A stretch of 64,000 bases of DNA from Symbiodinium kawagutii. Its lineage: Eukaryota > Sar > Dinophyceae > Suessiales > Symbiodiniaceae. The position numbers were made by a program, and so were the translations under genes. The stretch covers positions 25,809 to 89,808 of the forward strand of contig VSDK01008638.1 of NCBI GenBank assembly GCA_009767595.1, written 5' to 3'. The notes under the pieces were generated by a model that saw only the letters and a program-made list of their open reading frames with translations, did not search any database and was not told the origin of the DNA. The first letter of the stretch is position 1. Each line of letters opens with the position of its first letter. Below are positions 52,902-63,840 of this stretch, one piece after another.

Positions 52902-52966
52902 GTGATCCCTGCCTCTATGCACATAACAATTATGACGGTGGCTTTTGGGTTTCGATTCTCGAGAAG
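52902..52966 (+). CDS. Calpain gene exon: FWVSILEK
   Basis: A 65-bp exon: gactgtcgcag|GTGATCC to GAGAAG|GCCGGG, a GC donor. It reads DPCLYAHNNYDGGFWVSILE and K. This corresponds to the calpain FA......EFW..LLEKAYAK segment, which the next exon completes. Confidence 0.9.
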
Positions 52967-53446
52967 GCCGGGTGATCGCAAGAGGGTCTTGAAACTGTTG
53001 GAATGCCAGTGCAATGCTCAAAGATGCTGGTGCCAAAGGATGCTGAAGGATACTAAAGGATCCTAAAGGATGCCAAAGAATGCTAAAGGACGCTAAAGGA
53101 TGGCAAAGAATGCTAAAGGCAAGGTGTGAAGGAGGAGATAGGAGGAGCTCAGTGAAGTTGCACGGGTTATGTCTCGGCGTGGATGACCATCCCGAAAGCT
53201 GGCAGAGCCTCAGATCAGCTCAATTATTTGGACGTTTTTGTTCGTCCGTTCGGGGTATGATGGTGTATGTAAAACTGCATTGTATGTACTTAAGTATTGT
53301 TCATACATACCATTCCATACCAGTTTCATACCTTCACGTGATACATTGAAGTTGTTTGAACGTTTTGCGACACGAGCCGCGGACTGCTTCAGATGTGTCA
53401 GCTGCGTCAGATGTGTCATTTGCGGGGCTCCGACTCGGGCTGCAAG

Positions 53447-53531
53447 GCATATGCCAAGCACTATTTGTGCTGGCAGGTAATCAGTGGTGGCCAACCAACC
53501 CAGGCGATGTATAGCTACTTGGACGATCTTG
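53447..53531 (+). CDS. Calpain gene exon: AYAKHYLCW...GG
   Basis: An 85-bp exon: ggctgcaag|GCATATG to GATCTTG|GACCAA, a GA donor. It encodes AYAKHYLCWQVISGGQPTQA followed by MYSYLDDL, equivalent to the calpain EKAYAKLHG.Y..L.GG....AL..LTGG stretch. Joined to 58648 in phase it gives DDLVGR, close to the usual LTGG. Confidence 0.87.
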
Positions 53532-53879
53532 GACCAACTCAGCCATCTGAATGACATGTGACATTAGTACTGAAGAATGGGGTCGGTTTCGCAGTTTCCG
53601 TTGCAGACAGTTTTGCAACAAAGTAGGTTTCCCATGAGTCGGATAAGGTGGTAGATCGACGTACTTTGACGTAGGTTGTCAACCGCTGATTTGTTTGGTT
53701 GGTGGCAACGGATCCGAGTCGGAATGAGCGGTGGTCTGTGGTTGACAGTTCGCTTCCATATTTGTGTCATCATGAAACACCACAGTGAAGATATACCGCA
53801 AGGGGAGGCCATGATGTGCATGTTTTTGGCAATCCAAATGCGCAGAAAGGCGTGAATTGCATCCTTGAATCGTTGGATC
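53532..53879. other. Intron sequence, no gene seen
   Basis: Ordinary AT-rich intron DNA directly downstream of the GA donor at 53531. No exon-like segment is recognised. Confidence 0.5.
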
Positions 53880-56800
53880 GTTGATCGGCAGATAGATAGA
53901 ACACAATCGAAAAAATAGAGTAGAAAAGACGCAAAAGAAAAGAGGTATGTCATAGAATGGATTGACAAGAACAGATTCAATGGATATAAATCTAAAGAAT
54001 AGACAGAGCAAATAGAAAGAACGAAGAGATAGATCAGATATACTAGATAGACTAGATACAGACAGATTAGATATAAACAGATTAGCTGGATTAGAAAGGC
54101 TACTTGTAGCTAGATTAGGTAGACTAGATAGATGAGATAAATTTGTTGCCTTAGATGGTTCAGACAGAATAGATAGATTGGCTTAGATAGATATGATCAG
54201 GCAGAGTGAATGAGATAGGCTAAGTTCGGTAGCCTAGATTAGAAAGCTAAATTGCACACGTTAGATAGATTAGATAGATTAGATAGCTTGGATAGGAGAG
54301 GTAAGATAGTTTAGATAGATCAGATAGATTTTGCAGTTTAGAAAGCTTTGATAGATTAGGTACATACAGTATTTTCGATTGGATTGGTTAGATTAGATGT
54401 ATTAGGTATGTTAGTTACGTTAGACTAGGTAGCTTAGATTATGTAGCGAAGGTATAGGGAAATAAGACATAGAGAGATCAGATAGATTTGATAGACTAGA
54501 TGAGTGAGAAAGCTGAGATAGATTGGATGCATTCGATAGACTAGATTGATTTGATAGATTGGATAGAGATAAATGCTACGGAGATTGATTCGATAGATTA
54601 GATAAAGATGAATGAGACTCATTGGAAAAAATCAGGTAGCTTAGATTGATTGGATGCTTTTGATAAATCAGACAGGTTCGATAGATTAGCTAAGCAAGAT
54701 TAGGTCGACCAGATTAGACAGTTAGATTCGGTGGATGAAATTGATGAGATTAGATGGGTTAGATAGGTCAGGTGGCTTCGACCATCCAAGTACTGTAGAT
54801 TGGATAGCTTAGCTTAGGTAAATTCGAGTAGGATAGATTAGGTGGGTTGGATTGATGAGCTTGGTAGATTGCTGTAGGTAGATTAGGTTAGATAGTCGAG
54901 GTAACTTAGATAGATATGATTTGATCAAATAGATTATGTATCTTAGGTTACATAGGGTAGATTTAGTAAACTAGCTCAGAAAAAACAGATGAGGCGGATT
55001 AGATTAGATATAGGTCAGATAGGTTAGATCACACAGATGGGACCAAAAACCCAGATAGGTTAGACAGACTGACAGATCAACTGGCTAAGATAACTTAGAT
55101 TGCTGAAATAGATAGATTATGTCGATTAGGTAGCTTAAATAGATTGAATAGATGCGCTCAGCTAAATTAGATTAGGTACACTGGATATGTTAGATAGCTT
55201 AGACGAGATTAGATAGTTTCGATCAGGTAGGTTGGCTTAGGTTCGGTAGATTAGCTTAGATGCCTGAGGTTAAGTAGACTAGTTTAGGCATCTAGATTCG
55301 TTGGATTTGATTGTAAGCTGCAAGCTAGATTAGATAGGCTAGGTACATCAGACGGCTTAGATCGCGTAGATAAATTAGATAGCTTAGATTAGGTGGCTTA
55401 GGTTAGATAGGGTAGATTAGGTAGGCTCGATTAGAAACGTCGATCAGATAGATTGGACTGCTTAAAGATTAGCTAGATTTGATTCGATAGATCAGATTGG
55501 ATAGATTAGATTAGATATGTTAGATTAGATACGTTCGGTTAGGTAGGCTAGATCTTTAGAAAGCTAGACGAGATTGCTTGGACTTGATTAGACAAATTAG
55601 ATCGGCTAGGTTTGGTAGAATAGGTTAAGTACTGTAGATAGTTTGGCTTCGATAGCTTAGATTTGATAGATTTGATGAGGTAGACCAGAGTAGAAAGCCA
55701 GATTTCATAGATTGTGGTCTTGCACTTGCGGCTGATGTTCGCTGTCCTGTTTAGTGTCTTTGGTTTCCTTTTGTGTTTTGTGTTTGTTGGTTTGCTGTGG
55801 GTTGATTTGGTGTGGTTACTTGTGTGACTTGTGTGTGTGCTTCCTGTTTGTTGGATGTGCACCTAGACCTTTCTGGCTGCAAGTTTGCCGCGGTTCCTAT
55901 TGCTCTCGTTTTGGGGCCTGAGAGGGCTTGCCTGAAACTGCCTTTCTCCTAGTATATAGATGGATGAGATCAATTGGATCAATTAGATAGACCAGATCGG
56001 TCAGATAGGTCAGATGGCTTAGGTTGCTTAGATAGGATTAGATGGGGTTAGACCGATCAGGTTAGATAGATTAGATTAAGTACGTTTGATCAGAAAGCTA
56101 GATTGCTGTAGATAGCATTTGCGTTTGTAGGTTCTGGCAGGGAAATCATGGTTTTATTTCGCAAACAACCGTAATTCTGAAACTGATTTTGTTTGATTCT
56201 TCAACATGCCCCGGTTCAGCAACCAAAATCATTTGCTGGTTAAGCAACCAAAGTCTTTCGATTCAGCCATCAGATTCCCGGTGCAGCAAGCGAAATCGCC
56301 GGAGTTTTCAGAAACCTCGGATTCAGAACCCAAAATACATAAGGGAAAAGGGGCCATGTTTGATCAGAATAGACTAGCTGGGTGCGATTAGGATAGACAG
56401 ATTGGGTTAGCTTCGACAGATCAGATTTAAAAGGTCAAATTGGATGAGGCAGGCTGGGTCAGATAGAAAAGGATTGAAAGATAAGTTAGATAGAAAAGGC
56501 TAGATCAGATAGGCCGGATGAGATTAGATTAGATTAGGTCAGTTAGGTCAGGCTAGATTGATCCGATCTGATCTGATCAGATTAGATTGGATTGGATTAG
56601 GTTAGATTAGATAGGTTAGGTAGGTTGGATCAAATGGGTTAGATTTGATTGATTAGGTTCGGTTAGATTAGACGGATTACTTTGGATATAGGACAGATTA
56701 CCTTAGATTAGATGAATTAGGTTAGGTAGAGTAGATTGGATCTGATCAGCTAGATTAAATTAGATTCCAGTTGATTGGATTAGGTTGGGTAGATTAGAGT

Positions 56801-57890
56801 AGGTTTTAAAGATTAGATGAGGTTAGATTAGATAGATGTGATAGCTGAGAATATAGCTTGGATTGCATGAGGTTCGATAAACTTGATTGAATAGACTAGA
56901 TTGGATAGACAGACCGGGTTCGACCAGGTTAGATAGATTAGGTAGCTTTGATTAGAGTAGATAAATTAGGTTAGATTGGATTATTCTTCATTGGGTCATA
57001 TAGATTGGCTCGAGTTGGATTAGCTAGTTTAGACAGCAGAGTAGATTAGATCGATCCGATTAGGTCCGACAGAGTATGGTAGATTGGTAGATTTGATTCG
57101 ATTAGATAGATTTGATTTGATTCCGATATACTAGATTACAATGGTAGATTAGGATATAGAGGTTAGCTTCGGTTAGATAGATTGGATTGAACCAGACAGA
57201 TTGGATTGAATCAGATTAGATTGCAGCAGATACACTAGACAGATTACATCAGGGAAGATAGATTAGATCTGATTAGATTTGGTTTGATTTGATTCGAGTA
57301 GATTAGATGGGTTATATGTTATTTGATTAGAGTAGACTAGATGGATACCTTGGAGTAGATAGATTCAATTATCAGGGTAAGATCAGATTAGATCAATTGG
57401 GTTTGATTAGGAAGATTTGATTTGATTCGATTAGAGTAGATTTGTTTTTTTCAGATTGGATTAGAAAGATGAAGTTGGCTTAGATTAGATAGCTTAGATT
57501 AGGTTAGCTTTGATTTGATTTGATTTGGCGAGAGTAGATTGGAGTAGATTGAGTTAGATTTTTTTGAGATTAGAGTAGACTAGATAGATATTTTAGATTA
57601 GATGGATTCAATTAGCTAGCTTAGATCAGACTAGATTGATTTGATAGATGAGTTTTTTTGATTTGATTAGATTCGGTAGAGTAGGTTAGATCAGATAGAC
57701 TAGATTCTGGATTGGATTGGACTGATTAAATGAGATAGGTTGATCGATTGGATCGGATTAGATAGGTTAGATTAGAATAGATTAGACTAGATAGGTTTCG
57801 ATTACAGCCATCAGATCGATGGGACCAATCAGATCGATGAGACCAATCAAGTCGATAGACAAGATAGATCGGACAGACTTGATAGACAAG
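53880..57890. repeat. 4-kb TTAGAT / GATTAGATAG satellite in calpain intron
   Basis: About 4 kb of degenerate 5-6-bp units (TTAGAT, TAGAT, TTAGG, TTGGAT), G/A/T-rich on + and nearly devoid of C. Two ordinary-composition islands interrupt it at about 55700-55960 and 56110-56370; no gene is recognised in them. Some stretches contain TTAGG but never a regular TTTAGGG series, so this is not telomeric. Confidence 0.9.
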
Positions 57891-58647
57891 TACTTTCTTG
57901 GTGATGATGTTAGTTTCGTCACATGCAAAGATGTTGAAGGATGTCAAAACTACATGAAAGGACGAGAAGAGCAAAATCGAAAACACTCCTCCGCACAGTT
58001 TGAGCAACAATTGTTTGCAATAGTATATCTTTACTTGCAGATATGTCCACTTCGTGAGCATCAGTCTATTTCAATAGGTTTGAGATGATCGAGCCTACTA
58101 CAGACGTTGCAAGAAGCCACTTTTCCAAGACGAGCGAGATCGAACACAGCCGCTCACAGTGATGCCATATTTTGATGTTTGAAATATTTTGACTAAAGCG
58201 ACCTCAGTGAATGACGCATTTGTTCCGCAAATGTGTCCGTTCTTGAGGCTTTTTGGGTGGCGTGACAGGAGAGTACGATATCCATCAAGAAGTCCTCGCG
58301 GCAGCATCTAAACGTTTTTGAGAAGGGAAGCTACACTGATGCATTGTTGATTACATCGTGGCGTGCAGACATTTCGTGCAGTATTGTTTCATTTTGTTTC
58401 AAGCAAGACAGAAATTGTATATAATTATATGAAATTGCTATATATAGAGGAAATGAGTAGTTCAAATTGGGTTTGAAGTCTAATGTTTGGACGGTGGTGG
58501 CCTTTCAGCGAACAAGCTAGCGGCCTAGCGGTTTCTTTGTCTTCCTTGGTGGGTGCAAGAGTGAAAATTGCGAAATGTGACGGAAACTTAGTCAGACTTA
58601 AGTTTGACTTGAGACATTTTAAGACACTGCTTGAGCGCTTAATGAAG
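57891..58647. other. Intron sequence, no confident exon
   Basis: Ordinary-composition intron DNA between the TTAGAT satellite and the next calpain exon. Minus-strand frames here have no recognisable motif. Confidence 0.45.
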
Positions 58648-58760
58648 TCGGTCGCGCTGAGGAAATGGAGAGCCCCTCAAAATTCTTCAAAATTCTCAGC
58701 GCTGCTCACAACACGGGCGAGACTTTGGTGGCAATCTTCATTCGACCAAGTCGAGGCAAG
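58648..58760 (+). CDS. Calpain gene exon: helical segment before active-site His
   Basis: After gcttaatgaag| the frame continues from 53531 as VGRAEEMESPSKFFKILSAA followed by HNTGETLVA and possibly IFIRPSR. It corresponds to the calpain LTGG....(F/W)..L..A...G.L(V/M)G region. The 3' boundary is uncertain: TTGGTG|GCAATC and CGAG|GCAAGT are both plausible GC donors, and only the first keeps phase with the exon at 59035. Confidence 0.72.
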
Positions 58761-58904
58761 TACAAGGACGGCCATCAGAACCAGATACCAGAACCAACTG
58801 TGGGGCGACAGTGTCGCAGTGACCCTGGCAAAGGGTTGTTGGGTTGTTGGACTGCCTCCCTTGCCGCAATGTCATGCAGGAACGCAGAGTTTTGAGATTT
58901 TGAG

Positions 58905-58980
58905 GTTGCTTTGATATGCTTTGATATGCTTTAATATGCTTTAATATGCTTTAATATGCTTTAATATGCTTTAATGGTTT
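58905..58980. repeat. TTTAATATGC short tandem repeat
   Basis: Seven or so copies of a 10-bp unit TTT(G/A)ATATGC just upstream of the calpain His exon. Confidence 0.9.
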
Positions 58981-59034
58981 TGCATGGTTTCGATATGCTT
59001 TGGAAAGTAAACATCATTGACTTTGACTCTGCAG

Positions 59035-59103
59035 GATGCCTGGGATAAGAAGCAAATGAAGTTTGCTCCATTCGGGCTCCTGAGTATGCACGCCTACTCG
59101 GTG
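59035..59103 (+). CDS. Calpain gene exon: active-site histidine
   Basis: A 69-bp exon: tttgactctgcag|GATGCC to TACTCGGTG|GTAACT, a GT donor, phase 0 to 0. It encodes DAWDKKQMKFAPFGLLSMHA and YSV. The GL....HAYSV motif holds the catalytic His at 59089-59091. Confidence 0.9.
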
Positions 59104-60244
59104 GTAACTTGGTTGCGCACACTTTGGAGTTCAGATTGACTGCAGGTTCTCGCTTTGAGGATTTTTGAGGATCTTTGATGGCCTATGATGGCCTTGTTGG
59201 ATAGTGTTCCTTTTGGAACCAGCCACGTTTTGAATTCAACAATCCAGCTACACATCACGTATATAATAGCTTTAAGTTTTCGCATTTTAGCAGATGTGCA
59301 ACTGCCACTTTGAAGAGTGGAAAAGATCAGATAATCACTCTTTAGCATGTGCACAGAGAACAAGACCTCATTTCGATTGCTTTCAACGGGGAAACATGCG
59401 AAAACCAGAAACAACATGCAAGGTGTGTCCTCGATGCTGCACCAGTTGTTGCTTAGTAATCCATCAAAAAACACCATCAAGTAAGCAGGAGCAGGTAGAA
59501 AGCAGGTGTGATTATACAGTGCCATATTATTGTAGTACTAGATTGTCTTAGCACATCCTAAATTGTGGTAAAATTGGTAAATTGCATGAAAGCAATTAAA
59601 TTTAAAGGCGTCAAGTCCTAGCCACAGGTTTAGATTTTGATTTGATCATCCTACGGGGATATCTTAGGAGACGACCCGTGACCCGTAAATCTCAGGTTGA
59701 CATGCAGGAAGTGGAAGGTCATGAACTCATTTGTTCCTTGGTCCATCCTTGAGATGCCATGAAGTGGTCCCAAGGGATTTCTTGGGACTTGGAGGGATTG
59801 TGCAACGTGCAGCGAGTGCTCAGCTGAAGTTTAGAGTAGCCGGGTTGGCGTGAGAAGTTGAGACATTCCTTTAAAAGTCTTCAAGACCTTCGGCTTTTTT
59901 ACGGAAGCCAGGCGGTAGGCATCTGGCTAGAGTTAGATTTGCGAATGAAATGAGAAAGGGGGTGTGGGGGGGGAGGCGGGGCAGAGGGGGGAAAAATCAC
60001 GCCCTAAGGTGGGGATTTGAGGGCCAGCAAGGCTCCTGATTCCGGGTTTTGTACCGGGCGGTAATTGACAGACGGTCAGGCATCGATTCCCCCCAGGGGA
60101 AGCTTGGGGATGCATCCTATGGATGAATGAACGAACGAATCAATCTGAAGCTCGGTATAGAAGACATTGGCACCACGAGGGGAAGCTTGGGGATGCCCGG
60201 GAGGCTCCTGTTTCCGGGTGTTGCCAGAACGGTGGAGATAAATT
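59104..60244. other. Intron sequence, probable missing calpain exon
   Basis: The calpain fold needs about 20-25 residues between HAYSV and RNPWG (V......LLRLRNPWG) that are not encoded by the neighbouring exons, so a short exon should lie in 59.1-61.97 kb. I could not place it. A GC-rich segment at 59930-60240 repeats GGGAAGCTTGGGGATGC twice. Confidence 0.45.
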
Positions 60245-61668
60245 CACTATACATAACACGCCCCGTTTTGGAGTCAGGTGGGCCGATGAAGTGGAACAAC
60301 GCCAGCTGTTAGATTGTCTGAGACTAGTAGTAATCTTTTTGCCCCTAGCCTTCATAAGCACAATTTTGAAGGCGGGTAAACTGTCCGGCTCTGCTCTACC
60401 AAATGCACAGCATTAAACATAACATGTCTCATTTCGGAGTCCTGCAAGCCACTTGAGTGGAATGTCCTATACCCTTGTCTAAAGCCTGTAGAGCTTTTGT
60501 CCCCCAACCCACAATAGTAGAGAAGTTCATTTGGAGCGCGATGACTTACCGTTGGTCGGCATCTTTAGTTGTACCCCTTCTTTCATTATACATAACACGC
60601 CCCATTTTGGAGTCAGGTGGGCCGGTCAAGTGGAACAACGCCAGCTGTTAGATTGTCTTAGACTAGTAGTAATCTTTATGTCCCTAGCCCTCATAAGCAC
60701 TATTTTGAAGGCAGGTAGATTGTCCGGCTCTGCTCTACCTAACTCCCAGCATTAAACATAACGTGTCTCATTTCGGAGTCCTGCAAGCCACTTGAGTGGA
60801 ATGTCTTATACCCTTGTCTAAAGCCTGTATAGCTTTTGTCACCCAACCCACAATAGTAGAGAAGTTCATTTGGACCGCGATGACTTAGCGTTGGTCAGCA
60901 TCTTTGGTTGCACCCCTTCTTTCATTATACATAACACCCCCGTTTTGGAGTCAGGTGGGCCGATCAAGTGGAACAACGCCAGCTGTTAGATTGTCTAGAC
61001 TACTAGTAATCTTTTTGCCCCTAGCCTTCATAAGCACAATTTTGAAGGCAGGTACACTGTCCGGCTTTGCTCTACCAAATGCACAGCATTAAACATAACA
61101 TGTCTCATTTCGGAGTCCTGCAAGCCACTTGAGTGGAATGTCCTATACCCTTGCCTAAAGCTTGTATAGCTTTTGTCACCCAACCCACAATAGTCGACAA
61201 GTTCATTTGGACCGCGATGACGTACCGTTGGTCGGCATCTTTAGTTGTACCCCTTCTTTCATTATACGCAACACGCCCCATTTTGGAATCATGTGGGCCG
61301 ATCAAGTGGAACAACCCCAGCTGTTAGATTGTCTTAGACTAGTAGTAATCTTTATGCCCCTAGCCCTCATAAGCACTATTTTGAAGGCAGGTAGATTGTC
61401 CGGCTCTGCTCTACCTAACTCCCAGCATTAAACATAACGTGTCTCATTTCGGAGTCCTGCAAGCCACTTGAGTGGAATGTCTTATACCCTTGCCTAAAGC
61501 TTGTATAGCTTTTGTCACCCAACCCACAAAAATAGAGAAATTCATTTGGACCGCGATGACTTACCGTTGGTCAGCATCTTTAGTTGCACCCCTTCTTTCA
61601 TTATACATAACACGCCCCATTTTGGAGTCAGGTGGGCCGATCAAGTGGAACAACGCCAGCTGTTAGAT
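60245..61668. repeat. 339-bp tandem repeat, 4.2 copies
   Basis: Copies start near 60245, 60584, 60923, 61260 and 61599 (period 337-339 bp), each at TCA(T/C)TATACATAACACGCCCC. The last copy is truncated at about 61668. Several copies retain the same 64-codon frame (MECPIPLPKACIAFVTQPT...), but with substitutions typical of neutral repeat divergence, so no gene is called. It lies in a calpain intron. Confidence 0.92.
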
Positions 61669-61971
61669 TGTTGCTGGCCCCCAAAACATCCCTCCTTCAC
61701 CATCATCCGTCCTCATCCTCACCCTCTGTCTCCTCCTCTCTCCTTCCCACAACCCTTCCACTTAATGACTTCTGGCTTCCGTTTTTTCTTTCAGGTTTAC
61801 TTCGTTTGAAAATTGGTCTGCGTGTAGATTTTTGAATTGTTGTTTTGAAATTGCTTCAATCGTTCTCCCAGTGTCTCTTGTTTCCCATGTTGTGATCTTG
61901 CTGATCGTTTTATACAGTGGACATGCTTCGTGCTGTGTGGCCGTGCTGTGTGACGATGTGTGCGGTTTCAG

Positions 61972-62044
61972 ATGGTTTCAGGCTTTCGGAATCCATGGGG
62001 GCACGGTGAATACACTGGGCCTTGGTCTGATGGCTCTGAACTTT
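61972..62044 (+). CDS. Calpain gene exon: active-site asparagine
   Basis: After gtgcggtttcag| the sequence encodes MVSGFRNPWGHGEYTGPWSD followed by GSELWSE. This is the calpain RNPWG..EW.G.WSD.S..W motif with the catalytic Asn codon at 61990-61992. The 3' end is approximate: TCTGAG|GCACGC (GC donor) or GGCGGG|GTGCAT. Confidence 0.88.
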
Positions 62045-62411
62045 GGTCTGAGGCACGCGGCGGGGTGCATTGCTTGACCGATAAGGATACAGAGGATACT
62101 TGTAGAAGTTCTTGTTGTACTTTGTGGGAGACTTGCTGGGAGTCTTGCTGATTACAGGGGAGTGACTTTAGTGGAACCTTCCCTTATCTTACCTTGATTT
62201 CACATGATTTCACCCACAAGCTCAAATGTTGCAACAGATGGGATTTGGCTTTGCGCCATGGTGCATTTCAAGCCATTTCACTCTCCTTGTGCAGATTTGA
62301 AGTCACAATAGTATGTGTGTATTGAAGTCACAGATTTGTATCTTATAATTGTGTATTGATGATTTTCTGTGCAAATTGACGATCCAATTGCTGAGATCGA
62401 TGGTGCGGCAG

Positions 62412-62438
62412 AGCTCCACAAGAAGAAGGACGACGGTG
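62412..62438 (+). CDS. Candidate calpain micro-exon ELHKKKDDG
   Basis: A 27-bp candidate: gtgcggcag|AGCTCC to GACGGTG|GCCTTG, a GC donor. It reads (E)LHKKKDDG, resembling the DDG that follows the Asn motif in calpains (..DDG.FWM...DF). The larger surrounding frame (QIDDPIAEIDGAAELHKKKD) is also open, so the start is uncertain. Confidence 0.4.
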
Positions 62439-62658
62439 GCCTTGGCGAAGCAAGTCGCATGATGTCGGGTAAAGTTGCAAAATTTGTTAAGAGACATTGG
62501 AGATGATATTGAAATTAATATATAAGATGATATCAATGAGTATCAATGAGTATCAATGAGTATCAATTTTTGGTATCATATCACGTATTTCCCCAGATTT
62601 TATCTATTTTCTCTATGTCGCATTGTCGCATATTATCATTTCATCATTCTTCTTGTAG

Positions 62659-62690
62659 AGCATTTCCAGTCCCCGGTGTCCCCGCCCCCA
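62659..62690 (+). CDS. Candidate calpain exon HFQSP
   Basis: After ttcttcttgtag| the sequence AG CAT TTC CAG TCC CCG continues the micro-exon's phase as (DDG)E-HFQSPVS, at the position of calpain DDG(E/T)FWMS. It then becomes proline-rich. Weak evidence from a short match and matching phase. Confidence 0.3.
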
Positions 62691-62869
62691 CCACCTCCGT
62701 GTAATGACCTCCTGCAACACTACCCTGTGAAGGTATACGCTTTTCTGCGACGTTGCTGTGGATTTGTTTCCTGTACGCACATCCTGCGTATGCAGGTACT
62801 AGTGAATCAACTCCTATCCCAACTCTACACACCTCTCCATCGAAACCAAACCACACGTCGTATCGACAC

Positions 62870-62906
<37 letters not shown>

Positions 62907-63119
62907 CATACTGCGGAAGGAGTTCGAGAATATTCGCGCCGCTTCGCGGCTAGGGCCGCCCGCACCGTGGAATGCAGAGTGCAGCACCATAGATAGTCTA
63001 TGAGGGCAGGTGCTGCAAGACACATTGAACATCGTTGAACCACATCGGAACATATCGGAACATTCGGAACTATCTCCACCCCATGTTGACCTAAGGTTGG
63101 ATTACCCGAAGCGCACTCA
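62691..63119. other. Intron-like stretch with (TA)n microsatellite
   Basis: A (TA)n run lies at about 62872-62903. The rest is ordinary DNA with no confident exon. Confidence 0.5.
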
Positions 63120-63840
63120 TTTGCGGCTCAAAATGTTGGGCAAGCTTTGGCACATGTTGGGCTCACATTGGACCGCATCACTACAATTTGGCCTAAGGTT
63201 GGACACACTGAATTGCACTCATTTGCACCCGAAAATGTGGTGTCAAATGAGTGCGCTGTTTGGTGTGCTTGTCCGTCATTGTCGGTGGCACCTATTGGAA
63301 AACATTGTTGCGCTGCATGGGCCGTTTGGGCCATGTCGGGCAGCTTTTGCCAGATGTTGGGGCATGAAAAGCCCATCTTGCGGCATGTTGGGCGCAGGCC
63401 CATGTTTGGCGCATGTTCGGCGCATGTTGGGCCCATCTTGGGCCCATCTTGGCCCCATGCTGGCCCCTTGTTGGGCCAGTTTGGCATGATGTTGGACCAA
63501 ACTTGCCGAAAAGGCACGTTTCAAAAAAAGTCAAAAAAAGAAGGTTCTAGATAAAAAAGGGGCGGGAACCGGTCCCAGTGAAAGCTGTGCCGCATATTCT
63601 GGATGCCAGCCGCAAAGTTGCAACCGCTGCTGTCGGCACTTGGGACCATTGCGCACGATGTTGGACACATCTCGGCGTATGTTCAGAAAATTGTTGGGGC
63701 ATTGCAGCCTATGTTGCGTAGGTCTGGCCAGATGCCGGGGTTGTGTTGAGGCTATCTGGGCCGATCTTCGCCACCTGGGGCCCAGCTTGGCGTTGAAGTT
63801 TGCCCCATGTTGGGCCTATGTTGGAATTGTGTTGGGCTAA
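63120..63840. repeat. TTGGGCCCATG / ATGTTGGGC degenerate minisatellite
   Basis: Variants of CATGTTGGGC, CATCTTGGGCCC and TTTGGCCAGATG recur every 10-30 bases. It is densest at 63350-63480, where GGCCCATCTTGGGCCCATCT is nearly perfect. Both strands are open for long distances as a result; no gene is called. Confidence 0.75.

Larger units (their letters stand above)
33370..62690 (+). other. Calpain-family cysteine protease gene (span of exons)
   Basis: Gene-level entry for a Ca2+-type cysteine protease of the calpain (C2) family, spread over at least 29 kb of the + strand. Recognised exons, in order, give a coiled-coil-like N-terminal part, the linker before the protease core, WKRISEIRPDVPLI and IRQG (36.8 kb), RFPDCYLLGAMGSICKSVK with the catalytic Cys (51.77 kb), VIVDDYLPVDEEG (52.3 kb), FWVSILEK (52.9 kb), AYAKHYLCW and SGGQPTQA (53.4 kb), LLSMHAYSV with the catalytic His (59.1 kb), and FRNPWGHGEYTGPWSDGSEL with the catalytic Asn (62.0 kb). 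All three active-site residues are present, so an active enzyme is plausible. The first exon and 3' end are not identified, and at least one exon seems to be missing between 59.1 and 62.0 kb. Confidence 0.85.

Noticed and set aside
53880-57890. Interstitial telomere
   Set aside because: TTAGG strings occur but never as a regular TTTAGGG series; units are mainly TTAGAT/TAGAT.
6697-62690. A single 56-kb gene joining the EF-hand exons to the calpain exons
   Set aside because: Same strand, and EF-hands do occur in calpains. However, no phase-linked exons bridge 20.9-33.4 kb and a minus-strand exon candidate lies between.
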